Shown here: positions 50,348 to 61,826 of the stretch, piece after piece | How positions within the stretch are numbered: the stretch's first letter is position 1 | Layout: the number at the start of each line of letters is the position of its first letter | Origin: Phaseolus vulgaris | Lineage: Eukaryota; Streptophyta; Magnoliopsida; Fabales; Fabaceae | Direction of reading: 5' to 3' | Assembly (NCBI RefSeq): GCF_000499845.2 | Contig: NC_023759.2 | Location: forward strand, 40,860,672-40,924,671 | DNA: 64,000 nucleotides | Position numbers and translations under genes: made by a program | Notes under the pieces: generated by a model | Database searches by the model: none | What the model saw: the letters and a program-made list of their open reading frames with translations, nothing else | Told to the model about the DNA's origin: nothing

Positions 50348-51995
50348 GCTCTGTTTAGATTAGGGAGGGGATGTGTGAGGATTTGAGGGAGTTGATGTGT
50401 GAGGAAAGTGTGAAGAAAGTGAGGGTGTTTGGATTGGGGTATGTTAGGGTGAATGTGTGAGGAAAGTTTATGGGAGTTTAAAGTTTGTGAGTGATGTGAT
50501 GGTTATGAGAAATTTTTTTTTTTTTAAAGGTGTGAAATGTTACTTTACAGATTAACCCTTGCTTATTAAAAAAATTAATAATAAAATGAGTTGTTTTTGT
50601 TTAAAAATGAAAAACTTTCACACATTTCGTAGATTTAAAAATTATAATTAAAAAAATATATGTTAAATGTAAATATGTATAATATAAAAACTATAATTAG
50701 AAAAAAAATATGTATTTAAGAAATTAAATAAAAACAGAACTTCAAGTAATAAAATTGAAAAATAAATCAAATCTTATATAAATAAAAATATATTATTTTT
50801 TAATATTAAAAACCCTCTAGAAATGAAAAATAAAAAATACCACAACAACAAAAATATAACGTAATTAACAATATAAAAAAATTTCATAAAAAATTATAAT
50901 AAAATAAATTATAACTCATAAACATAATAACTATATATAGAAATATGTTAATATAAACATAACAAAAATAAAAAATAAAAACAGAATTTCAAATAATTTC
51001 TTTAAATATTAAACATATACTATAAAATTAAAAAATAAATCACATCTTATATAAATAAAAAATTACTATTTTTTAATATTAAAAAACCTCACAATAAAGC
51101 AATCTAAAAAATACAATAGTAACAAAAATATAACTTAATTAACCATAGAAAAGGATTCCATAAAAAATTATAATAAAATATAAGGATAAAAACGTATTAG
51201 TAGTATAATCCGATATAGTTCAATAATTAATTATTATTATTTTGTTTTATTAAATATTTGTGTTAGTTAAATTTATTTAATAACTAATATTTATAATAAA
51301 GTGTAGTTTTTATTAATAAATTATGAAAAAATATGTGAAAATATATTAATTATATTTTCAGTTTCTAATGAATAATTTATGTTAGAATAAAATTATTTTA
51401 AGTGATGGATTGTTTTTAGGGATTTTTTTTATTAAATAAATTAAATATTTAGTATAAAAAAATGAAAAATGTTTAGTATATTCTTTTGGTGATGATCATG
51501 ATCCAACCCAAGTAATATTTTCAATTTTAATTAGATATAGTATATTCTTTTCTTAAAAAAAAACTAAATTCAATCACATTTAATAAAATATCTGATTAGA
51601 ACTTCAAAAATAGGTATCACCTGATCTACTCTAATAACTAATATATAAATGGAAGATTTTATTTAACTATATTTTTTTTACACTGATTTATAATATTTTA
51701 TAAAATAATAAACAAACTTAAAACTTCTTTAAAATTTATTATGATTTGTTTCTTGATTTTAAATATTATATATATATATATTTTAAACATTGTACAATAA
51801 ATTTTTTAAAATACTAATACATTCAAATGAAGCATGGTGATACATTCAAATGAGGGTAAACTTAGAAATAAGGGATACTGACATGACTTTCCCTCTACAT
51901 CTCTTCATTTTGAGGGGAGATGATATTTACTGTTCATAGGTATATCCTCTCCTTCACTTCCCTGCACATCCCTTGATCCAAACCATGGATATCCA
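50348..51995. mobile_element. Candidate non-autonomous TIR element, about 1.65 kb
   Basis: The left end (GGCTCTGTTTAGATTAGGG, then GGGATGTGTGAGG) is mirrored by the inverted right end (ATCCATGGTTTGGATCAAGGGA, here cut short, then a TGTGCAGGGAAG-like block). Both ends are much richer in G on one strand than their surroundings. The interior is AT-rich with a tandem repeat and no ORF. Exact ends and target duplication are uncertain. Confidence 0.45.
50683..51183 (+). repeat. Imperfect tandem repeat, about 280-bp period
   Basis: Blocks such as AAATAAAAACAGAA, TCTTATATAAATAAAAA, TTTTTTAATATTAAAAA and AAAAATTATAATAAAATA recur in the same order at 50683-50910 and 50955-51183, inside the candidate TIR element. 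Confidence 0.65.
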
Positions 51996-53971
51996 CTCAC
52001 ATCCTTCTTCTTGAACAGCAGATTCATGGAAGCAAACCGGGATTAGTCTTTTAGTATGAGAACCACTATATGAGTATTTTTTTAATATTAGTTTTTTAAT
52101 AAGTCATGCAACTTTTTTATGTTATAATTAAGTACTTTATATTTTCATTTTTATCTTTTAAATAACTTTACTTAAACTTAATTAATTTTGATAGCATGTG
52201 AATATGAAATTTTAATATATCATATTAAATTAATAAAAATAATTAAATTTCTTAATCATAATAACTTATTTTGATTTTTTTTTCAAATTCAAAATTATAC
52301 TTTTTGTAATTTAATAAATAAAATGTAAAAATAACATAAATTTAAGCGTCTCTTATTTCTATTAGAGTGTATTATTGTGTACATTACTATTTTTTTACCA
52401 AAAACCCATTTTCGAGGAAATATCAGATAATTTACAACTGCAGTACCCAGAAATAAAATTAACATGTCCAATCCATAAAATAAGGGAATTAACCATTTGT
52501 TTGATACAAATAGAGAAAATAATTAGATGAAAAAAATGGTAAATATCTTACGTAAAAAATAAAAATAAATAAGAAGATAAACAAATACTTTATTTTTATT
52601 CTAGTTTTACTCAATTATTTATTTTTTATTTCTCTTACCAAAAATATTTGTATTTTTATTATATTTCTTATCTATTTTTATTTTATTTTCACATATTCTT
52701 CTATTAAAATGACATTTAAGACTTTATAAGTATGTAGGTTTGAGAACTATTGATTTTGGTTCTGGCATGACCTCCGGTTCAAAGTTTGTTCTCATTTTAT
52801 AATTAATCTAATTAAAGAACTGTATTTTTACTGTTTGAATTATTGAGTGAACTGGAACATTCATAAATAATAAAGGTGGTCATAAATTGAATTTTGGAAA
52901 TTCCAATTCAAATACAATTTAAATTTAAATTTAAATTTTAAATCTAAATCAATATTTTTTATAAATACAATTTGAATTTTTATATAAATCCAAATTTATA
53001 CTTTTACAAAAAATTTGAATTGGATTTTAAAACAAAATTATATTTCTTTAAAATTTTAACATAAATTAATAGGATAATATATGAAAAAAGTACAATATTA
53101 TATAAATATTAAGAACATATAATGAAATTATAATAATAATACAAAAATTAAAAATAACATAATACATAAATTCTTAACATTAAAAATATATCTACCTACA
53201 ATACTTTAATTAAATTTGAACTTATTTATCAAGAATTTTTTTATTGAAGCAGTTTACGTTGTGCTGTGCAACTAACATGTTTGTGTAAATGTTTGATTGA
53301 GAAAAAAAAATTATGAGTCATAATTTAACTTTTTTAGGAAACATTTGGCAAGCTGGTTGAATTGGAGTATACTTTTCTCAGTTGAGTAGATTTAATAGGA
53401 ACATCAAAAGAAAACTTTTGATTATTTATTGCAACTATATTTTCGAAATTTTGATTTAAGACCCCTTGTTAGCAATTTAAAATATTAAACATATAAATTA
53501 TAATAAATGAAAGTATATAAGTATTTATTATATTTTTAAAGTCAATACACGTATTAAAGACCATTTAATAAATATAAAACATTACTGAATTTGAATTACT
53601 ATATATGTCTCATTAATTATTAATTATGTCAAACCAATTATTAAATAATTCATAGGTGAGAAAATAATTATTTGCAATTTAAAACATTTTAAAAAGACAA
53701 ACATCAATAAATATAAAACCAAAGTTACGTTTTTTCAAAAGAATAAAATTAATAAATAAATAAACCATATTAAATGTTAAATAAATAAAACATTAATTCG
53801 TACATCAGTTACCACTAAAAAATAACGTCAATATTCATTTTCTTACAGAGATTTAATAGAATTTAATTAATATAAAATAATGATATACAAAATTGTTTTT
53901 TATCGAAAATCTATATAAATTATTTTACAATAGTAATACGGGAAAAGAAGTTTGAGCATAATATTTGGACC

Positions 53972-54008
<37 letters not shown>

Positions 54009-54169
54009 TAATTTAAAAATTAAATATTATTCAGAAAAATGTAAATTTAATCCGGAAAAATTATAAAATATGAATCAAAATAAAATAAAATTTAAATAAA
54101 TAGATTTTTAATAGATGAAATCAATAATAGAAAGTACAAAATCGAAACAGTTTGGCTTCATTAGATTTT
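51996..54169. other. AT-rich spacer
   Basis: No gene seen. A possible small inverted repeat flanks about 52895-53030 (ATTCCAATTCAAAT against AAATTTGAATTGGAT), and a (TA)n tract lies at 53974-54003. Confidence 0.5.
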
Positions 54170-54942
54170 TTATCCATCCTTAATTATGTGTGGAGTTTTG
54201 AAAGATCAACGAGATTGTCGAGGGTGATGGCATAGTGGATCAAGTTGCATGAAACATCAATGTTTTCCATGTAGACATGATATTTGGGTATCCAAAACTT
54301 TAAGTCAAAAGTGAATGGAGTGAAACTGCCATGAGCAAGGATACATTTCAAGTATAAGATGTAATGGTTAAAGATTCAAATTAATGGAGAGTTAAGAACT
54401 AAGTGCACTGAGAATTTCATTATGGTAGTAAAGGGGGAATTATGAGGTTTAAGATAAGTTTTTTTGTATTTGAAAACAAGAAGTTAGAGAACATAGTCTA
54501 GTATAAAAGTTATAAAAATGATTTAATGTGCATCCTGCATAACTAAGATAATATTTGAAGAAGTTTTGTGATGGTTCAACATAAAGAGGAAGTGACTCTA
54601 TAGGTCCTTGTTTGTCTGACCTATAAAAGATTGAAGTGGAGTATCAAAGACCTGTGATAATGTTACAATCATTGGACGTGACTAAGTAGAAATAAAGTTG
54701 TGTTGTTATATGTGTGGTTCCTTTTCCACTGAGAGTACATAATGGAATCAGGATTGTGGTAGTGTTCAAAGATGATATTTTAATCTATTCTCATACAAGG
54801 GAAGAACATGCAAAACATCTTAGAACTGGCCTGAACATTCTGAGAGAAAAAGATTTATATGCTAAACTTTCAAAATGTGACTCTTGGATGTCATAAATAC
54901 AATTTTTAGGACATGTTATCTTTGCATATGGAATATCAATAG
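54170..54942 (+). pseudogene. Ty3/gypsy reverse transcriptase remnant
   Basis: From about 54745 the frame reads [24 protein letters not shown] and LYAKLSKC, then after a stop at 54894-54896 FLGHVIF. This is the active-site and thumb part of a gypsy-type reverse transcriptase, with the catalytic box as FKDD where the family has F/YxDD. Sequence before 54700 is less AT-rich and may be more of the same element, but I cannot assign it. It is cut off exactly where the SIRE-like LTR begins at 54943. Confidence 0.75.
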
Positions 54943-55916
54943 TGTTGGGTCTATTAGTGTCTAAGTTCAAGAGGGGAGGGGTGAATTGAGCTTAAATTTT
55001 TTTCGCAAGAACACACAATTTTTCAGTATTCCAGTGGCAAAAAGAACAGATTGTTTTTACATGAAACAGATTGATTCTTCAGAGCAGTCTTGGGACAATT
55101 TGAATTTATTCAATGTAAAATTGTGATCAACAGAGAATTATAACAAAATCAGATCAGCTTAATATTGTGAGGATGTAGAATACAACTATGCTTGGAAATC
55201 AACCAAAAATACTCAACACAAGGTTTTTAGAGGAAAGATCCTTTCTCAGGTTTTAATGAATGGACAGTTTGTTCACAAAACACTTAAACCATTATATGCA
55301 GCAGCCTTGTTTATAATCAGAAAACTTTAACAAATCAGGAAGAACAGTTTTCACTTAAACCCAGAATTAACAGATTCAATTTCAAAAGAACAGATTTAGT
55401 TCTTGACAGAATTAAGCAAAAACCAGAAATGAGTGCAGGGATGAGAATACAAGGTACACACGTTTTTATACCGGTTCACTCATACAGAGCTACATCCAGT
55501 CTCACCTTACCCCAAGGTGGAATTCACTAAAAACAGTACCAATCACTTACAAAACCAACAGTTCTTGAACACTACAAGAACAACACACACAATGCTGAAA
55601 AAACCCTATTTCAGCACACCTTGCACTCCAAGAAACCCTATCAAGGAGTGACTAACACTTACACCTTTACACAACAGAATAAAGGAAAGATTACACCTGA
55701 AAAGAAGAAGCAAGAACTCAAAACCAGTAGTTCAATTTGCTGCATAACTGCACCAGCACCTTCACCAAGATCAAAGGTTTCCTAGAACAAGCACACTTGA
55801 AAATCTCTTTGGAAAACCTTTCAAAAACTCTTTCAATCCTTCTTCTCACATGGAAATTGTTTGATCTCTGTCAAAAGCGTAATTCCTCAGCACTAATTCA
55901 TGTGAGAGAGACTTTT

Positions 55917-55926
55917 CTTTATATAG
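55917..55926 (-). promoter_or_regulatory. TATA box of the SIRE-like LTR
   Basis: CTATATAAAG on the minus strand, in the middle of the LTR, the expected place for the retroelement promoter. Confidence 0.6.
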
Positions 55927-56023
55927 AAAACAATTTCTAACTTCTTTTCAAAAAACAGTTGAAAAGCAGTTATGAAAACAACAAATTCATTTTTGAATTT
56001 AACAGATTTATTTTGTGAAAACT

Positions 56024-56280
56024 GCCAACTCAGCTAACAAAAATAACTGTCTGAGTTGTACCTTTGGTGCCCTAACTAACTTGTGAAAAACCTTTCAGCA
56101 GACCAAAGAATAAACCTGTTCTTTCACAGTAAAACAGATTAAAGTATAACAAACAGGCCAACTCAGCTTAACTGAAATAACGAACTGAGCTTTCCCTTGG
56201 TGCCCTAACAGAAATTTAGAAAAGTCTTTTAACAAAGAAGAAATAAACAGATTCTTTCTCCATAAAACAGATTTATTTGT
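56024..56280 (-). repeat. Imperfect tandem repeat in LTR, 133-bp period
   Basis: GCCAACTCAGCT starts at 56024 and 56157, each followed by AATAAC, an ACTGAGTT/ACTGAGCT-like word, TTGGTGCCCTAAC and an AAAACAGATT block. It lies upstream of the TATA box in the element's orientation, so it may be a promoter repeat. Confidence 0.75.
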
Positions 56281-56527
56281 GTACTGATTTAAAAATTTTA
56301 AAATCATTTTAAAAGGCTTTTCAAAAACCATTTAACCACATCATGTGCTTGATCTAGACTTGCTTAGGCATCTAGGATAGGTTATACAGCAAAAGGCAAT
56401 CATACACACTTACAAGCCTAATTACAAATGAATCTAAAAACCTATTACAATCTTCAAAGCACTCAAGCCATTTTCTTCATCAAACACACATCAAGCCTTG
56501 GTAGGGAAGAAGCTTCCTCCAACTTCA

Positions 56528-56943
56528 ATAATCTCCCCCTGTTTGATGGAGACAAATTCCCTTTGCTTTGCACAGCTTTGAAGAAAGATCATGACCAAAT
56601 CTATACAAAACTATATACAAAGAAAATAGGTGTTAAAGCAGAACAAACAGATTTAGAAATGATATACCTGCAGATTTAACATCTGAATCATATCAGCAAC
56701 CCCTGGGAATATCATCTGCAGAACCTGTACCAGGCTATTCTTCTCCCCCTTTGGATTCATCAAACAGAATGGGAGCACAAAATACCAAAGAAAAATAATA
56801 GTCATACATAACAGTTCAAATAAAACCAACATAGAGGTTCATTACAAACCACAAAACAACTAAAAACCAGTGCAGAAAAAAAAAGTACAAATTAATTCCA
56901 AATTGTTCAACAACATATAAAAGATAAAGACTTAGAGATAGGA
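56528..56943 (-). promoter_or_regulatory. Polypurine tracts and 3' untranslated region
   Basis: On the minus strand AGGGGGAGATTAT abuts the inferred LTR start, and a second purine run (AAAGGGGGAGAAGAA) lies at about 56739-56753. Two purine tracts near the 3' LTR are seen in SIRE-type elements. Nothing else is recognised between the tract and the third ORF. Confidence 0.6.
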
Positions 56944-58128
56944 TCACTTGTTGTTGTAATAGAGCTCAGCTAGCTGCACTTGAACTCCTTCAAGTTGATC
57001 ATCCAAGTGTTGAAACCTGGCGTAAGTCATCTCATAGTGTGTCTTCTGCTCATCTGTGAGTATGTCTAGCCTGCTTAGCACCTGTCTTTCAAACATAGAC
57101 AGAGGTTCACCTCTGTACTCAGGTGCCTCATATGCAACTATTGCATTCTGACTTGTGGCAGCAACATCTTCATGCTCAGCAGAATGTACTGGTGATTCGT
57201 CCATGTGTTGCACACCATCAGCATTTTCTTCTTCTTCATTTCCTTGAGGAGCAGCTTCTTGTTCAGCTTTCTGTCCAACATTTCTTCTAAAAACCCAACC
57301 ATCTTCATCCTTATAGAATCCCATTTTCATGAGTGTGGAGTTATCTATTTCACTTGCAGCCTTAATAGAGTCATTCCTTTCATTGGTAGTGTCCACTTTA
57401 AAGTGATCAATTAGTTTTGACACAAATATTGCATAGGGAAGACGATAATCAGGTAGTCTTGCAGATTTCAGCATATGTTCAACCATAGTACTTACCCAAT
57501 TTACCTTAAGCTGGTTCATGATGCAATACAGCAGTATCAAATCTTCCTCATGAAGTACAACATGATTACTTCCTCTAGGGGTAAGCTGCCAAGCAATTAT
57601 ATGAGCTAAGAGTCTAGGAATTAGAGTTAGGCTACCTGCGTGATACCTAGCTACTGGTTCAGTAGGATTCCTCACACAGCTTCTATAGAATTTCAATTTG
57701 TTGAACCCTTGAATTCCAGCAGTGTTTCCTTTGCTCACTTTCAGTCCTGAATATTTGATTCCACCCACACTGCTCCAGATTTCCCTATTGATCTTCAGCT
57801 TCACTCCTTTTACATGGGAAACCAGATTTTTACCATCTTGTTCAAGGTTGCAGTAAAACACCTTCACAAGATCTGGATAAACATTTCCATTCATCTCCAG
57901 AAATCCTTTCAGCTTTTGATGTTTGAGCAAGTCTTTGGCTTCTATCAAATTCTCCTCTCTCAGCCATGAGAACTCAAGCAGCTTGGGTACATTGATTTGC
58001 TTCCTGCCAGTCTCATGTATGAACCTTGTCATTGCCTCTGAATCTCCAGCAAACCAGTTTTCCAGGATACCTTGGCTGCTTTGAGATTGCTCCTTGGATT
58101 TCTTCTTTCTATGTGAGGAGGATGCCAT
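56944..58128 (-). CDS. Extra ORF (ORF3) of the SIRE-like element
   Basis: An unbroken 394-residue frame between pol and the 3' LTR, same strand, with its own ATG. It has a basic, Ser-rich start (MASSSHRKKKSKEQSQSS) and a mostly alpha/beta middle (PDLVKVFYCNLEQ, VKGVKLKINREIWSSVGG, LTLIPRLLAHIIAWQLTPRG). An acidic, Glu-rich linker follows at about 290-335, then a C-terminal helix with coiled-coil character (SRLDILTDEQKTHYEMTYARFQHLDDQLEGVQVQLAEL). The middle resembles what databases call a putative plant transposon protein domain, often found in legume and other plant retroelements; this is from memory of the pattern, unverified. There is no signal peptide, clear membrane span or Cys-rich ectodomain, so it does not look like an envelope protein. 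Function unknown. Confidence 0.8.
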   Translation of the reverse strand: MASSSHRKKKSKEQSQSSQGILENWFAGDSEAMTRFIHETGRKQINVPKLLEFSWLREENLIEAKDLLKHQKLKGFLEMNGNVYPDLVKVFYCNLEQDGKNLVSHVKGVKLKINREIWSSVGGIKYSGLKVSKGNTAGIQGFNKLKFYRSCVRNPTEPVARYHAGSLTLIPRLLAHIIAWQLTPRGSNHVVLHEEDLILLYCIMNQLKVNWVSTMVEHMLKSARLPDYRLPYAIFVSKLIDHFKVDTTNERNDSIKAASEIDNSTLMKMGFYKDEDGWVFRRNVGQKAEQEAAPQGNEEEENADGVQHMDESPVHSAEHEDVAATSQNAIVAYEAPEYRGEPLSMFERQVLSRLDILTDEQKTHYEMTYARFQHLDDQLEGVQVQLAELYYNNK

Positions 58129-58691
58129 GCTTAATCTGTTTTTCCCTGCATCAATATATTACCATACAATTCTAGAAGAAAGGCATTACAGATTATTATT
58201 CAAAAGCAGAAACAAAACCTGTGGTGAAGCAATGTGCACCTGGACAACTTATAGTGCAAGTGAGATGATGTGAGGGACGAGCTAAATTTTGCTAGGTTTA
58301 TATAGGATTATTGAACCAAAATTGAAAAGCACAAATTTTAATTCAGGGCAATGTAATCAGATTTTGGAAATAATGAATTTTGAAGAAAAATCAAATCCCA
58401 CAGATATGCTATAGATTTTATTCCAATGGTGCAGCAGGTTCAGGTGTGGATTCATGTAAGAATATCTTGGAACCTGATTTTGGTACATCAAATCTGTTGC
58501 ATCTATACAAAATCCAATTAGTTAGGATACCCACACATTGATTTGCATGGATCTGCTGGTCAATAACCGTAAAAGCAGTCAACAATAAAGTGAGAGAGAG
58601 AAAAATAAATCTTTCTCTTTCCTAGTCACAGTTGTGATTTCTGAAATAGGGAATGAAACATGTTAAAACATAAAACAACAGATTGAAATTT
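58129..58691 (-). promoter_or_regulatory. Spacer between pol and ORF3, splice-acceptor-like sites
   Basis: No ORF. On the minus strand a TTGATGCAG|G site ends about 18 bases before the ORF3 start codon, and a CTTTCTTCTAG site lies about 26 bases further upstream. Either could act as a 3' splice site for a subgenomic mRNA. Confidence 0.45.
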
Positions 58692-61600
58692 TCACTGCAG
58701 AAGACAATTCAAGCTAATAATACCCAATTCATTTAAAAGAAAGTGAAACCTGTCTTTAGCAAGTGGTTTAGTGAATAGATCAGCTAGTTGAAATTCAGTA
58801 CCAATTAATTGTATATCACATGTTCCATTTGCTATATGTTCTCTTAGGAAGTGATGTCTAATTTCAATGTGCTTAGTCCTTGAGTGCATGACAGGATTCT
58901 TAGACAGATTTATGGCACTTGTATTATCACAATTTATGGGTATGTTATTTAACAGAATACCAAAATCACTTAGCTGCTGCCTTAGCCATAAGGTTTGAGC
59001 ACAACAACTTCCAGCAGCTATGTATTCTGCTTCTGCTGTGGAGAGAGCAACACAAGCTTGCTTCTTGCAATGCCAAGAGATTAGACTTGATCCAAGCATG
59101 TGACAAGTCCCACTTGTGCTCTTCCTATCAACTTTGCAGCCTGCAAAATCAGAATCTGAAAAACCAATCAAATTCAAAGATACCTTGTTAGGATACCACA
59201 ATCCAACATCCTTAGATCCTTGCAAATATTTCAGAATTCTCTTTGCTGCATTGTAGTGTGATTCCTTTGGATCAGATTGATATCTAGCACATAGACATAC
59301 AACAAACATAATGTCAGGCCTGCTGGCAGTTAGATATAATAAGGAACCAATTAAACCCCTATACTTCGTTTGATCCACTGATTTTCCTGCAGAATCTTGA
59401 TCCAACTGACAACTTGTTGAAATAGGAGTGCTGATTGCTTTGCATTGATTCATATCAAACTTCTTGAACAGTTCCTTGCAGTATTTTTCTTGACTTATGA
59501 AAATTCCATCCTTGAGTTGCTTAACTTGTAGTCCAAGGAAGAAATTCATTTCTCCTAACATTGACATCTCAAACTCACTTTTCATGGTTTTCACAAAGTC
59601 TTCACACATCTCTTCATTTGTGGATCCAAAGATAATATCATCTACATAGACTTGTACAAGTATGATATCTTCACTTTTCTTCTTTAGAAAGAGAGTTTTA
59701 TCTGAATTGCCACGGCTATAACCTTGAGAAAGCAGAAATTCACTTAGCCTTTCATACCATTGCCTAGGTGCTTGCTTCAATCCATATAAGGCCTTCTTAA
59801 GCATGTACACATGTTCTGGATTTTTGTGATCTTCAAACCCTGGAGGCTGAGATACAAACACCTCTTCATTTATGTAGCCATTTAGAAAAGCACTCTTGAC
59901 ATCCATTTGAAACAGCTTGAAACCTTGTATGCTGGAGAATGCTAGAAGAAGTCTGACAGCTTCAAGACGTGCTACTGGTGCATAGGTTTCACCAAAATCA
60001 ATACCTTCTTTTTGGTTATACCCTTTAGCAACCAGTCTTGCTTTATTTCTAGTGATAGCTCCATGTTCATCCATCTTGTTCCTGTACACCCACTTGGTTC
60101 CTATGATGTTCATCTCAAGCTTTCTTGGAACCAAAGTCCACACTTCATTGTATTCAAACTGGTTCAGCTCTTCCTGCATTGCTGTTATCCAATTGCTGTC
60201 TTGCAGTGCTTCTTCCAGACTTTTAGGCTCAATCTGTGACACAAAAGCTACTGTTCTGCAGAAATTGTTGAGTGAATTCTTTGTTGATACTCCTTTCTCA
60301 ATTTTACCAATTACATTGTCAAGAGTGAGATCCCTTGGAGTCTTCCATTCTTTAGGCAGTCCTGCATTCACAGTAGATTCTTTGACAGAATTTGGATTAG
60401 TAGCATCAAGCTCACTAGATTGATTATGTTGCATAATTGTTCTTAAATCATCCATACCAGGTTCATCCATAACAGATTTGGGCACAGAAAAATCTGTTTC
60501 ATCAAACACAACATGTATAGATTCTTCAACAGCAAGCAATCTTTTGTTATACACTCTATAAGCATGACCATTTATAGCATAACCAATATGTATTCCTTCA
60601 TCTGATTTAGGATCAAACTTTCCCATATTATCTTTACCATTATTTAAAACAAAGCATTTGCAGCCAAACACCCTAAGATGACTAATGCTAGGCTTCCTAC
60701 CTTTATACAATTCATAGGGAGTTTTCTTAAGAATTGGTCTAATCAATGTTCTGTTAAGCACATAAGAAGCAGTATATACAGCATCAGCCCAAAAATATTT
60801 AGGTAAACCAGATTCATTTAGCATAGTCCTAGCTAACTCTTCTAGTGATCTATTCTTTCTTTCAACAACACCATTTTGTTGGGGTGTCCTAGGAGAAGAA
60901 TAACTATGTATGATCCCATGTTTTTCACAATATTTATCAAACTTTGCATTTTGAAATTCTCCCCCACGATCACTACGAATCTGTTTTATCCTATTTTCAT
61001 TCTCATTATGCAGAACCTTAGCAAGTTTCTTAAAGGCTTTATATGCATCATTTTTTGAAGCAAGAAACAAAGTCCATGCATATCTTGAAAAGTCATCAAC
61101 AATCACCAAAGCATAGTAATTTCCAGCTAAGCTAGCAGTCCTAGATGGTCCAAACAAGTCCATATGCAAAACATCCAAAGCTTTATTTGAAGAAACCATA
61201 TCTTTTGATTTAAAAGAAGTTCTAATCTGTTTTCCCTTTACACAGGCATCACACAATCTGTTATTTTGAAATTTTATGTTTGGTAAACCAGAAACAAGTT
61301 CCTTAGATTTTAGCTTATTCAAGTGATTTGTGTGAATGTGAGCTAGTCTCCTATGCCACAGCCATGACTCATCATTTTTAGATAGCAAACACTCATTTTC
61401 AGAACAACTCTTTATAATGTCTAGGAGATAAATGTTGTTTACCCTTTTTCCAGTGAACAGCACCTTACCAGAATTTTCATTTGAAATTGTACAAGTATTG
61501 GCTTCGAAATTGACCTTGTATCCCTTGTCACACAACTGGCTAATGCTTAGAAGACTATGTTTTAGCCCTTCAACATATAGGACATTCTCAATAGTAGTTG

Positions 61601-61805
61601 AGTCTTTAGTACCAACATCTCCTCTTCCAAGAATTTTTCCTCTATTGTTATCTCCATATGTGACATGCCCTTCAGCTTTGAGTTTCAGATTTATGAACTG
61701 AGTCACATCACCAGTCATGTGCTTTGAGCAGCCACTGTCTAGGTACCACTGGTTTCTCCTGCTGTTTTTCTGCAACAAAACAGATTTAGCACATATGGTA
61801 CCCCT
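58692..61805 (-). CDS. Ty1/copia pol polyprotein (SIRE-like), unbroken
   Basis: Open on the minus strand from 61805; the first ATG is at 61778, giving 1028 residues. Numbered from that Met, domains are: aspartic protease with DSG at 14-16; pre-integrase zinc region with WHRRLAHIH at 141-149 and CDACVKGK near 176-183; integrase core with Asp207, Asp270 and Glu306 (D-x35-E spacing); reverse transcriptase with [10 protein letters not shown] at 625-634 and YVDD at 711-714; RNase H with SDSDFAG near 874-880, Glu916 region and NCDNTSA near 949-955. All key residues are present. It would cut, copy and insert the element. Two in-frame TAA codons separate it from gag in the same frame, so its translation route is unclear. 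The end residues LNCLLQ are followed by a stop at 58692-58694. Confidence 0.95.
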   Translation of the reverse strand, partial: RGTICAKSVLLQKNSRRNQWYLDSGCSKHMTGDVTQFINLKLKAEGHVTYGDNNRGKILGRGDVGTKDSTTIENVLYVEGLKHSLLSISQLCDKGYKVNFEANTCTISNENSGKVLFTGKRVNNIYLLDIIKSCSENECLLSKNDESWLWHRRLAHIHTNHLNKLKSKELVSGLPNIKFQNNRLCDACVKGKQIRTSFKSKDMVSSNKALDVLHMDLFGPSRTASLAGNYYALVIVDDFSRYAWTLFLASKNDAYKAFKKLAKVLHNENENRIKQIRSDRGGEFQNAKFDKYCEKHGIIHSYSSPRTPQQNGVVERKNRSLEELARTMLNESGLPKYFWADAVYTASYVLNRTLIRPILKKTPYELYKGRKPSISHLRVFGCKCFVLNNGKDNMGKFDPKSDEGIHIGYAINGHAYRVYNKRLLAVEESIHVVFDETDFSVPKSVMDEPGMDDLRTIMQHNQSSELDATNPNSVKESTVNAGLPKEWKTPRDLTLDNVIGKIEKGVSTKNSLNNFCRTVAFVSQIEPKSLEEALQDSNWITAMQEELNQFEYNEVWTLVPRKLEMNIIGTKWVYRNKMDEHGAITRNKARLVAKGYNQKEGIDFGETYAPVARLEAVRLLLAFSSIQGFKLFQMDVKSAFLNGYINEEVFVSQPPGFEDHKNPEHVYMLKKALYGLKQAPRQWYERLSEFLLSQGYSRGNSDKTLFLKKKSEDIILVQVYVDDIIFGSTNEEMCEDFVKTMKSEFEMSMLGEMNFFLGLQVKQLKDGIFISQEKYCKELFKKFDMNQCKAISTPISTSCQLDQDSAGKSVDQTKYRGLIGSLLYLTASRPDIMFVVCLCARYQSDPKESHYNAAKRILKYLQGSKDVGLWYPNKVSLNLIGFSDSDFAGCKVDRKSTSGTCHMLGSSLISWHCKKQACVALSTAEAEYIAAGSCCAQTLWLRQQLSDFGILLNNIPINCDNTSAINLSKNPVMHSRTKHIEIRHHFLREHIANGTCDIQLIGTEFQLADLFTKPLAKDRFHFLLNELGIISLNCLLQ

Positions 61806-61826
61806 TTAGTCTAGGGTCCAACATGA

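Larger units (their letters stand above)
54943..56527 (-). repeat. 3' LTR of the SIRE-like element
   Basis: Plus-strand start TGTTGGGTCTATTAGTG; plus-strand end AACTTCA, placed just before the pyrimidine run that is the polypurine tract on the minus strand. Length about 1585 bp. The left edge is exact by comparison with 63542; the right edge is inferred from the tract and could shift by some bases. Confidence 0.8.

Noticed and set aside
50683..51183. CRISPR-like array
   Set aside because: Only two long imperfect units with no spacer structure, in a plant nuclear context.
56739..56753. Second purine run as the true LTR border
   Set aside because: The sequence after it on the minus strand does not start TG, whereas the tract near 56530 is followed closely by TG; kept as a secondary tract.
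56944..58128. ORF3 as an envelope glycoprotein
   Set aside because: No signal peptide, no clear membrane span and no Cys pairs were seen; the most hydrophobic stretch is short and contains charged or polar residues.
60012..60423. Plus-strand ORFs inside pol
   Set aside because: Antisense shadows of the unbroken minus-strand pol frame.
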